NCBI GenBank assembly: GCA_947650285.1
Contig: CANTFL010000108.1
Location: 124,001-188,000 of the forward strand
Direction: 5' to 3'
DNA length: 64,000 bases
Source: Hyaloperonospora brassicae
Taxonomy: Eukaryota > Oomycota > Peronosporomycetes > Peronosporales > Peronosporaceae
Below the pieces are notes generated by a model. The model ran no database searches. It saw only the letters and a program-made list of their open reading frames with translations, and had not been told where the DNA came from. The position numbers and the translations under genes were made by a program. Position 1 is the first letter of the stretch. Each line of letters starts with the position of its first letter. Positions 55,672-64,000 of the stretch are shown here, piece by piece.

Positions 55672-58475
55672 GAGCAGAGGCGAAGTCGAAGATTTTGGTC
55701 GTCGGTAGGTCGAAGATCTTGTTTAAAATAGAATTATGTGACGCGCGAATATTGTATCGAAATAATCTACTGAGTAAACTGTGTAAGCGGACCTATATCC
55801 TGCCCTGGAAAATAAAGTGTCCTTGAAAATATTGTGTCAAGTTAGTATCTACTTGTTGCAAGGTATGCTCTCGGAAACGTGTCAAAATTTGTGCTCCATG
55901 CTCCAATGAATGCGCAGATATCCTGAACATCGAGCATAATCTTCAATTTATGCATTGAATATCGAGAAATGTTTAACAATGAGATGTTTTTCATACAACG
56001 ATTACATAAGAAAATATCGAGAATACATCAAAATAACGATGATTAATCCATATCCAAGCGAACATACCTAACTTATCCTCACGGCATGAGTTAGAGCATT
56101 TGTGCTGGCTCTTGGCCCGAACTGTTACGGATTGTCCCACAACTCTATATAAGTAAATGTGTCATACTTGGCATTTTTGAGCACACTTGGTTGTGTTCCA
56201 AATAGCCCAAGCTACCGGTAAAATGATGTGAACGCAACATATATCGGTGTCTATCGTCATATACCCAGATCTGTTTAGAAAATGGTGACATGATCACGTG
56301 CGCCTTATCAGTGACTTCGCTATCCTTCGTATGCATCGCGATAGTGAACCTGACTCTCGAAGACCCGTCAACCACAAAAATCTCAAGTCAGTATCTATTT
56401 AGCCAAATTATTCCATCTATGTGAAGTCCGTCACACATTTTGTCTTCGTCTTCAGGTTGCACTAGGCTATACCGAATTTAGGTGAAGTATCGGTATACGT
56501 TTTTATCCATATTTATTGACCTACACAGCATATTGTGAAGTGAGATCAACGATGTTGCGTGCAATGTTTCGTGTCTATTTCCATCAAGTACAATTCAAAC
56601 TTCGTGTGTCCTGTCCAACTGCACGTCAATATTCATTGTCCCATCGCAATAGCTCACATATGCTGCTCCTTGTACGCTCGAGTTGATTGAATTGCGCCAG
56701 GTCGGTACACGGTCCCAAATTGAGGAAGTTGCACCCGTGAACCATGTGCCGTCATGGGGCTAATCGTTTAATCTTTAATTTCGAGGATGGTATTCTGACC
56801 TCTAATTAAATCGTGTACCCTATTCTATAAAAGTGATTCTCGTCTTAATCTTGTATCGCAACTTCGCCGCAATCTCATTCACCGTGTATTGTCGTGGCAG
56901 CCGACGTCTACTTATGACCATACAAAGTAGAATTCGTGACGTGATAGGAGGTTGAACGCGTTAGCTCGCTTCTAAGAGTGTCTAACCACCCTCTTCGAAT
57001 TTAGGGGTAACTTCGTGATCCATGTTCAATTTATTTCTCATTGGGCTAATGAACAATACAACGAGGCCCACACAATACGTACGGGTATTTGATCGACAAA
57101 AGAACACCTCAGCATCTCTGTAAAGACGTTGTAGATCCGCAATTTCTCCCTTCATACATCGAGGAAGAGACACATACCTATTGAAGGGTATGTGTCTTTT
57201 CGGATAATGATAAGTTTATTTGAACAGCCCTCGCGTCAAATATATGTCACACGCGGTAGCCAAGCGCTCTCGAGGTCTTTGCAAGAGAGTTACCGTCGCA
57301 CTAATGGTTTCTGCTGACCCAATGGTGTCTGAGGAAGACACCAATGTACATCTCATGTCTAACACTGAAGTGTACGCATCGGTGACAAGAAATGTAGCCT
57401 TGACGGATAAGTTTCCAAGTTATCGCGATCGCTAATTGTCTCAATCTTGATATCCGATTGCAGCTGTGACTGCATTCACGGCTCGCTCTCAGACACGAGA
57501 CGCAGAATATTCAGTCCATACATCCTGCGTGATGTAAATAGATAACGAATATCACATCAGTCGCGACCGCTAGGCAGCGTATACATACGGTACCGGCGTT
57601 GACACAGTCCTCTAGGGGTCGCGAGAGCGCGATGGAGGTGATCGATACGGAGGTGCTGTATCGATCGCCCCCATAACGCTCTCGCGACCCCAAGAGAACT
57701 TGACTTAGAAGGCGCGTCATCTGTTTCATCAGACCGCCCGAAATGTCGTGGTGTTCGATGTACTCAGACCACCGCACCGAGGGCTTGTTGACAATTTGGC
57801 GATCGTTTTAGCCAGCATTACTAATCAGCAATGCTAGATGTGCGCGGTACGTGGTAGGCAAGAAGTTACTCATGTATTCGATGGTTTTGATGGTCAAAGC
57901 CTGGAGGGATGAAGTGGTCTACCGTGACGTAACTATTGCGCATACACTTCCTTTTTTCTATTAATCAATCTTGTTTGTGCTCATACGATTGCGCCTTCTC
58001 TGCACGTTACCCTATGCATGAGGTTTGTCACATGCATCTACACTGTCATCGATAGCCTGCTTATACTGTCATCACGATGAGCGTAAGGTGCCCCGTTTCA
58101 GGAACAATGATCGCTGAATGAAGGAGCAAGTTTAGCGCATTGCATTCAGATTTAATTACTGACCGAGCTTCACGTGCTCGAAGAGGTTGCGCTCATTATT
58201 GCTAGGTTTTAGCGGATGCGTGCTCTTCTTATCCTGCCTAACCGGTATAAGAAGACGGTGCTAGCCAGGTGGGCGACCCTATTCACACTAAAATGTGTCT
58301 ATTGCGTCTGTAGAAATGAATCGAGCGCAACAGATTATCGATAAATAAAACAGTAAACAGAGCCGACAAGTACAGCAGCAACTCGTGTTCGGCCCTCGTC
58401 TGTGCCGTGTCCCCCACTCGAGTGCCACCTACTGACGCATTGACGAACGGGTACCGTCACGCCCGATCCGACAAC
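55672..58475. other. Spacer with relics and a hairpin, no clear gene
   Basis: No convincing gene. 57167-57440 is rich in small hairpins like those of element 2 and has a 71-codon + strand frame (57220-57435) of unknown origin. The long hairpin at 57610-57696 is listed separately. The last few hundred bases should contain the promoter of the gene at 58476, but no oomycete core promoter motif stood out. Confidence 0.45.
57610..57696. repeat. Long hairpin, 39-bp arms and 9-nt loop
   Basis: Arms 57610-57648 and 57658-57696 pair at 34 of 39 positions, including an uninterrupted GGGGTCGCGAGAGCG block and a GATCGATAC block next to the loop. No TIR target duplication was identified. Confidence 0.85.
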
Positions 58476-59612
58476 ATGCACGGACGCGTCAAGAGCATTG
58501 AGCGCAAGAACGAGCAGCTAAAGACGGACGAGCAGCGCCAGGAAGAGGTCTCGAGAGTGCGAATGTACCACGAGGTGGCGAGCAAAGTGCTAGCGATGAA
58601 GCGCCAGCAGCGCTACGAGCCCAGCGTGCTGCCTCTGACGAGCCACTTGCTGCTGCTGAACCCCGAGTTCCACATGCTCTGGAGTTACCGCCGTGAGGTC
58701 ATTACGGCTCTGGCGCAAGAAACGGATCGAGCCGCGTCCAAACTGCGCGAATTGGCCGACACGGAACTCAAGATGACGCTGGTACGATGTGTTGGGGAAT
58801 GTGGCGCGTACGTCGTTCGCACTACTACGCGACGAGAGGTTGACCCTTTTTTCGCGTGTGATAGGACGCACTGCAGCGGAACCCCAAATCCTACTCGGCT
58901 TGGTTCCAGCGCAAATGGATCATTGACCAGGGACTGGGCGATTTGCAGAAGGAGATTGGACTGTGTGACAAGCTACTGGATCTCGGTAAAAAGGACCTGC
59001 ATGTGCAGTGGTGTACGTGCGATTGACCGTTGCTTTGTTGTTTTGTTGCTCTTGGCTTGCTCCCGTGTGTAATCAGACGAGCGCAATTTCCACTGCTGGA
59101 ATTACCGTCGACACGTCTGCGAAATGGCTGGAGTGTCGAAAACCGACCAGTTGGCGTTCACGACGAAGAAGATCGAGCAGAACTTCTCCAACTACTCGGC
59201 GTTGCACCATCGCAGTATTGACCTGCCGGAGCCGATAACGGCCGACGTGCTGTTTAGCGAGATTGAACTCGTGCAACAAGCCGTGTTCACAGAACCGGAT
59301 GATCAAAGTGCCTGGTTTTACTACCGCTGGCTGTTGACGTCGATGTTGGACCTGACGATATCGTCTCCCGAAGACACGGCGGAATTCTTGAAGTCCCAAG
59401 TGCAGTGGCTGGATCAACTGCTGGCAATGGAGAAGGACGCGAAATGGGTCATCGTCACGCTGGCCGACGTACACGGCCGCGCAGGCACAATGACTCAGGT
59501 CGATGGCTGGCAGGATTCCAAGACGCAGAGCGTGGAGCTGTACAAACGGGCGATCGAGCTCGATCCGAGTCACCGCTGCTACTACGAGGACAGGAAGAAA
59601 AGGTTCGCGTAG
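58476..59612 (+). CDS. Rab geranylgeranyltransferase alpha subunit (three exons)
   Basis: Exons 58476-58781, 58877-58985 and 59077-59612, joined across two GT-AG introns of 95 and 91 bp (phases 0 and 1), give 316 residues, close to the about 327 of yeast Bet4. The start MHGRVK is typical of the family; an in-frame ATG at 58407 would add 23 residues without family support. Prenyltransferase alpha repeats are visible: LWSYRREV near residue 68, [10 protein letters not shown] in exon 2, [14 protein letters not shown] across the second junction and [10 protein letters not shown] later. With a beta subunit and Rab escort protein it adds geranylgeranyl groups to the C-terminal cysteines of Rab GTPases in the cytosol, needed for vesicle traffic. 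No break is seen. Best-supported host gene here. Confidence 0.9.
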
Positions 59613-60089
59613 CACGACGTCGATCTATTCCGGTGGTCGGCACTGCTTGGACTGAAAGCGGTCACCGCATTCTGCCTCACGGCAACGCGTACTGAAACCG
59701 TATCCTGGCACATTTAATACATGCGGAAGTAAAAAATGCAGGGCATGTAAGTAAAAACTAACTTGACGTCATGCGGGAAAACTATCCAGAAGAAGCGCGG
59801 ATACAAGCAGCGTCCAGTGTGAAGAATGAGTCAAAACTATCTGCGTCACGGATAGGTCGCCTTCCGTGGCTGTTGTTGCCACGATGCGATTTCTCATCGG
59901 TGTTTGTTGCTATGACAGGTGTCAGAGGTGGCGCATGAATTGCGGTTCGTGTCGCCTAAAGACTCACTCGATCATGTGAACGATTGCAGCTGCTGGATCT
60001 AAAAAAACATTTGTCAATTGGACAGTCAAATGTGCACGAGCTTACAGTGTCATGAGGTTCTCGTGTCGAGCAGTGACGGTGCAGGATCG
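59613..60089. other. Intergenic region with possible lost 5' exons of the phosphatase
   Basis: Between the RabGGTase stop and the phosphatase. A candidate acceptor (CTTACAG near 60040) precedes a stretch reading EVLVSSSDGAGS and then TAG, which recalls the ADGVGGW motif of PTC7-like phosphatases. No upstream exon could be recognised with confidence. Confidence 0.4.
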
Positions 60090-60134
60090 TAGTTTGACAA
60101 GGGGGTACGTGCACGGCAGTACGCCGAGGAGCTC

Positions 60135-60983
60135 ATGGCTTCTGCACGTCAGGCAGTGAGATTCTCATACGCCCGAGATCGCGACATCAACCCTTCCGAA
60201 GTCTTGCACGCTGCTTGGTCGACAGTGCTCCAGAAACAAATCATCGGCAGCTCGACAGCTTGCATTCTGACACTGAACCCGGAACAAGGAGAGCTGCATG
60301 CCATTAACTTGGGCGACTCGGGGTTCCTGATCATCCGCGACAAGGCATCGGACCTCGAGACTGCACGATTACGTGGTACGCTGGATGGATCGCTGACGCG
60401 CAAGATCGTCAACCGCGAGCATGACCTTACGCCGGCTGGCCGACGAAAGGGAGCGCACGTGACGTACCGCTCACCACAGCAATTGCACTACTTCAACTGC
60501 CCTTTTCAGCTGGGGTTCGCGGGCGCTGACCTTGTGAGTGATGTTGTGGACGACTTGGCGCGTGGCACGCACTCACCGATGCGTGAGAAGCCGCTTTTCG
60601 AAACCCCGGAGAACGGAATGCGACTGCGAGTACCAGTGCTTGAGGGAGATCTCATTATTCTCGCCACTGATGGACTCTTCGACAACGTGGATGAGGAAGA
60701 TCTCCTTGACATTGTACGTACCGAAGCGGACCTTGAGACCATGACGCGCAAGCTTGTACACAAGGCCCACCGTTTGTCCCTCGATCGAACGCGCGACTCG
60801 CCATTTGCTCGCCTTGCCAAGGAGAACGATTTGCTATGGGGCGGTGGTATGCCGGACGACATTACGATCATCGCATCTCGAGTCATGAAACACAAGACTG
60901 AAGGGGAGAAGAGAGCTGAGGACACTGCGGCAGCTGTCGTCTCTGGAAGAAGCAGTAGCACGCGGAGAGTGCACAGCAGTTGA
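60135..60983 (+). CDS. PP2C-family protein phosphatase, PTC7/PPTC7-like, 5' part missing or degenerate
   Basis: 282 codons from the ATG at 60135. Motifs in order: GSSTACILTLN (residues about 38-48), HAINLGDSGFLIIRD, QQLHYFNCPFQLGF, GDLIILATDGLFDNV with a metal-binding Asp, SPFARLAKEN, and GGMPDDITIIAS with another metal ligand. These define PTC7-type metal-dependent Ser/Thr phosphatases, often mitochondrial. The family normally starts earlier, with (A)DGVGGW carrying the first metal ligand. Upstream in the same frame the DNA reads SSSDGAGS, then TAG at 60090-60092, then FDKGVRARQYAEELM into the ORF. So either an upstream exon is spliced in after the TAG, or the gene has lost its first motif. 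The frame 60093-60983 itself is clean. Confidence 0.8.
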   Translation: MASARQAVRFSYARDRDINPSEVLHAAWSTVLQKQIIGSSTACILTLNPEQGELHAINLGDSGFLIIRDKASDLETARLRGTLDGSLTRKIVNREHDLTPAGRRKGAHVTYRSPQQLHYFNCPFQLGFAGADLVSDVVDDLARGTHSPMREKPLFETPENGMRLRVPVLEGDLIILATDGLFDNVDEEDLLDIVRTEADLETMTRKLVHKAHRLSLDRTRDSPFARLAKENDLLWGGGMPDDITIIASRVMKHKTEGEKRAEDTAAAVVSGRSSSTRRVHSS

Positions 60984-61074
60984 AAGAGAAAAGTCGCAAC
61001 CAAACTTACGAGAGGCTCGTGTCCGTGCCGCGATAATGCGCTAAGATTCAATGAATAGCTGTTTGCGCTACGCC

Positions 61075-62712
61075 TCACGTGGCTGAGTCAGCAACCGGCA
61101 CCCGCAAACTCAATACGTTTGCTACACCGGTATTGGCCGGTGCTACAACGTCGCATGCTGCCCCTGTGTCATCTAGCGCTGCACCTTCGCAGTCCGCGTC
61201 TTGTTCATCCTGATTGTTGTCAGCTCTGCATCTCTCAGCGTCACGCTCAGCCCCGGCATCACCAGTGACGGGGTGTAACATCTTCACCGAGCCCACGTCA
61301 CCCTCTTCCTTCTCACTTCCATAGTACCCTTCGTCGTGGGTGGATTCATCCAGATGACTCTCGCTGTCTTGCTCGCACACCATCGTATCTTCCACTTCCT
61401 CCTCCGAAATGACGACAACCTCGTCATCATCATCCTCATCTGCGATTGTTCCGTCTTCATCATCTGCCTCCTCTTCTTCATCTTCGTACCCTCCAGCTTC
61501 CTCGTCTCCTTCTTCTTCAATATTATCATCACCCGATTCCACGGCATACCCTGCAGCCTCACTCTCTTCCTCGTCAATATCGTCATCATTGTCCAACTCG
61601 ACGGGTGCTGCTGCCGACGATCCCCTCGCATACAAATCCCTTACCCGGATAGCGTCCCTCATCAGCGACAACGCTGACTCATGAGCACAAGCGTCCACTA
61701 AGATGGCATCTCGTGCGTCTTCGTGCCCGTACAAGAGCTCTTCTCCGTACTTCTCTAGCACCGTCAAACACAGTTTGCTTCTTGTCGAGCCGTCCAGTTG
61801 CTGCAACAACTGTCTAGCTTCTCTCTGATTGCGAGCCCGTGCAACAGTCTCTGCCGCCTCGTCCTCTTCGTCCTCGTCCTCATCAACCTCCTCTCCATCT
61901 TCCTCCTCCTCTTCGCTATCGTGATCACTAAATTGCTCGTACCCGTCGCCGTCTCCGTTCCCTTCCTCTTCACCGTCATCGTCATCAACGTCCACAATGT
62001 CGATGCCATGATTTTGATACCCCATTAACTCCCCACCGTCAGCGTCTTCGTCGTTCTCTCCATCTTCTTCTTCTCCCTCTTCTCCCTCTTCTTCATCTTC
62101 TTCATCGTTCTCTTCTCCTCCTTCCTCTTCTGCGAAATCTAATCCATCGATCCCTCCTCCTTCTTCTTCTTCCTCTCCTCTTTCCTTCTTTCTTTCTTCA
62201 TTTTCTTCTCCTTCTTCTTCTTCTTTTTCGTCTGTTGGCGTGTCCACGTCCTTCCTGCTCTCTCTACTCAGATCCACGTCGTCTCCCATCCCGTGACCAC
62301 AGCTCACTATACGCGAATGCACCTCATCCGTCACCACATTCCCATCATCATGTTGTCCCTCTGTCAGGCCACACGCCACTTCTTCGTCGTCCCTTTCCTC
62401 CGTTCGCGGTGGAAACTCCTCATTGTCATCGACGTCCGGAAGCTCCTCGTCGATCCACTTGCTCTTCTTCACCACAGGACGCGCTGCAACGTCATCTCCA
62501 CTGCCATGTCCATCACTTTTATCGTCAACGTCATCGATCGTCCGCTTCTTCGCGTTATGCTCTTCAACACTGTCACAGTCAAAGGCGTCAGCGGCGGAGC
62601 GTTTGTCTGCCGCCGCGAACGCCATCGAATCGACTGAGTCGACTGCGAACGCGTTGATGTCACTCGCGACTGATGCGGTGGAACAAGCGGATCTGATAGA
62701 GCGCTCGGCCAT
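61075..62712 (-). CDS. Highly acidic protein of unknown function
   Basis: 545 codons without a break, stop 92 bp from the stop of the phosphatase on the other strand (convergent). Short basic patches near residues 53-57 (AKKR) and 80-85 (VVKKSK) could be nuclear signals. Two long Glu/Asp blocks, about residues 155-290 and 375-470, flank a 75-residue non-acidic helical segment (NQREARQLLQQLDGSTRSKL, KYGEELLYGHEDARDAI, ALSLMRDAIRVRDL). No known family recognised. Acidic blocks of this kind occur in histone chaperones and nucleolar proteins, but that is only analogy. The strong coding bias makes the other strand look open; those frames are shadows. Confidence 0.7.
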   Translation of the reverse strand: MAERSIRSACSTASVASDINAFAVDSVDSMAFAAADKRSAADAFDCDSVEEHNAKKRTIDDVDDKSDGHGSGDDVAARPVVKKSKWIDEELPDVDDNEEFPPRTEERDDEEVACGLTEGQHDDGNVVTDEVHSRIVSCGHGMGDDVDLSRESRKDVDTPTDEKEEEEGEENEERKKERGEEEEEGGGIDGLDFAEEEGGEENDEEDEEEGEEGEEEDGENDEDADGGELMGYQNHGIDIVDVDDDDGEEEGNGDGDGYEQFSDHDSEEEEEDGEEVDEDEDEEDEAAETVARARNQREARQLLQQLDGSTRSKLCLTVLEKYGEELLYGHEDARDAILVDACAHESALSLMRDAIRVRDLYARGSSAAAPVELDNDDDIDEEESEAAGYAVESGDDNIEEEGDEEAGGYEDEEEEADDEDGTIADEDDDDEVVVISEEEVEDTMVCEQDSESHLDESTHDEGYYGSEKEEGDVGSVKMLHPVTGDAGAERDAERCRADNNQDEQDADCEGAALDDTGAACDVVAPANTGVANVLSLRVPVADSAT

Positions 62713-64000
62713 AGACAGAGACGCAATCGACCGGTCGATCGATCGATCGGTAGCGAACCAACGGGCAGTCGCGACAACTGGAACGGATGCAGCGACACTT
62801 TTTATTGTTCGCTGTCGTGGATAAAGTCACCTCTTGACGCGCAGAAGTTCACAGCAAAGGAGCGATAAAGAAAAGCAGTTGATAGGACCGTCGCTTTCTT
62901 GACGATCGGCAAGAAAAAAGCACTTGATCTGCGTGTCGGCTTTTTAAAGCGTATCATCGAAACGACAGATGATGTGGAGTTTCGAAGCAACGGGTTACTT
63001 TATTAACCCAGCGCAGTTTAGAATCGGTTGCGAGTGTGGCTCACCATAGAAACCCAACCGCTTCACACATGAGATACCCGGTCCCATGTTTTCGAAGCTA
63101 CAAAAACAGACACAGAGGGGCGTGCACATAATTTGGTACTTTGCTGCCTGCACTGCAGATTGCATCTTGTTCGTTGGTATGCCCAGAGGAAGCGACTAGA
63201 AGAACACGTTTACGACGACTGGTACATCGTACTGGTAAAGTGCGTGCTGACTTCCTGAATCCCAGCACCGGTCAGCTCGAGCGAGTTTCGGGCTCGCTCC
63301 ATGTCAACGTTGTGGACATGCGATGCGGGCGTAAACGATGCGACTTCGGTATGACACACAGCCGTTGTCTGATTGTTTGCCAGTCTGCATTCCACACTGT
63401 GAATGCTACATGCGCACTGTGACCGGTCTCCTACTTCGTACCGACAAGTGTCCCCGTGGCATCATCGTGTACTCGTTCCATTTCGGTACAATGAATTGTC
63501 AGCTACTAAGGGGCGGCCGTGCAACAAGGAAAATACTGCTGCGACGATACGACTACAATGGCTGCGATGTCCATGTGTTTGTTAGAAGAAACACGGTCCT
63601 CGTTCATTGTAGCTACGGCAGACACGAATACTTGAATCAAAAGATTGCATGACTGGCTGAAATTGCCAAGCATATCTCAGCGGCACACATCCATTGGTGC
63701 AGAAGTATACGCGTCGGTGCATCTTACCACATATCGATTATTGACAAGTACACCGCTCTCTTTTTTGTCGCAAATGCTCACACCCGAACATTTCTTGTAA
63801 GACATATGCTCGTGACGTGTCTAACAGACGCAAATCGGCAGGTGGTCTCTTTCTCGTCATATCGCATACCGTATGCTCCACTACGTTTGCGAGAAACAGC
63901 TTTCGCCTCGCACGGGACCGAACAGACGGAACGCCTGAGCGATGGCTGGCGAAGCATACTAAATGACTAAGTTTTGATCTTCGTAGGACCCGTTCATGCA
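62713..64000. other. Right end of window, no recognised gene
   Basis: 62713-62900 should hold the promoter of the acidic gene and contains a CGAT microsatellite of four units near 62732-62750. Beyond it only frames of about 60-105 codons occur (63141-63652 on +), without recognisable domains. Confidence 0.45.

Noticed and set aside
56982..57173. Minus-strand LQRLYRDAE motif resembling LHRLYRDAE in the antisense ORF of element 2
   Set aside because: The match is nine residues long with no flanking similarity; could be chance.
61336..62657. Long + strand frames rich in Ser, His or hydrophobic residues
   Set aside because: They are complementary to the acidic gene 61075-62712 (GAG/GAA/GAT codons) and have no family resemblance.
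63141..63422. Possible SWIM-type zinc motif of a MULE transposase (RKRCDFGM ... CLIVC)
   Set aside because: Only one of the C-x-C / C-x-H pairs is partly present, and no transposase core lies nearby.
1..64000. tRNA, rRNA, CRISPR or bacterial-type operon
   Set aside because: No cloverleaf with A and B boxes, no rRNA motif and no spaced repeats were seen; the DNA is eukaryotic in character.

Overview
This window looks like repeat-rich intergenic DNA from an oomycete, most likely a Phytophthora or downy mildew relative. Three lines of evidence support this: Ty3/gypsy chromoviruses and a dual-RNase H gypsy element of the kind known from oomycetes, short GT-AG introns in the host genes, and a compact gene island with slightly higher GC beside a large nested transposon region. 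No rRNA, tRNA or CRISPR was seen. The genus is inferred, not proven.

Layout. 201-681 is a solo LTR. 1030-10755 is a Mutator-like (MULE) TIR element with a perfect 8-bp target duplication, split by a 7.6-kb chromovirus (element 1, + strand, 2117-9701). 10764-15653 has no recognisable gene. 15654-36116 is a second chromovirus (element 2, - strand). Its 3' LTR carries a 780-bp Pack-MULE-like element (15803-16582) with captured adenylate kinase and 3-hydroxyacyl-CoA dehydratase fragments. Its interior carries an 11.4-kb dual-RNase H gypsy element (element 3, - strand, 18015-29460) with 1303-bp LTRs saturated with GATC. 36117-44346 is AT-rich and gene-poor. 44347-52835 is a decayed chromovirus related to element 1 (element 4, - strand), itself invaded by an older GATC-type LTR. 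52836-58475 holds relics and one long hairpin.

The right end is the host gene island. It has an intact-looking three-exon Rab geranylgeranyltransferase alpha subunit (58476-59612, +), a PTC7-like PP2C phosphatase whose 5' part is missing or degenerate (60135-60983, +), and, converging on it, a very acidic nuclear-type protein of unknown function (61075-62712, -).

The most unusual signals are: (i) an antisense gene between integrase and 3' LTR in all three chromoviruses, conserved at protein level between elements 1 and 4 well beyond the integrase stop; (ii) a dense tiling of short near-perfect hairpins through element 2, and in weaker form element 1; (iii) the two-gene Pack-MULE-like element; and (iv) the GATC-saturated LTR. 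Nearly all transposon genes are broken by stops and frameshifts, so they are described as relics. Coordinates of domain relics are approximate to some tens of bases.
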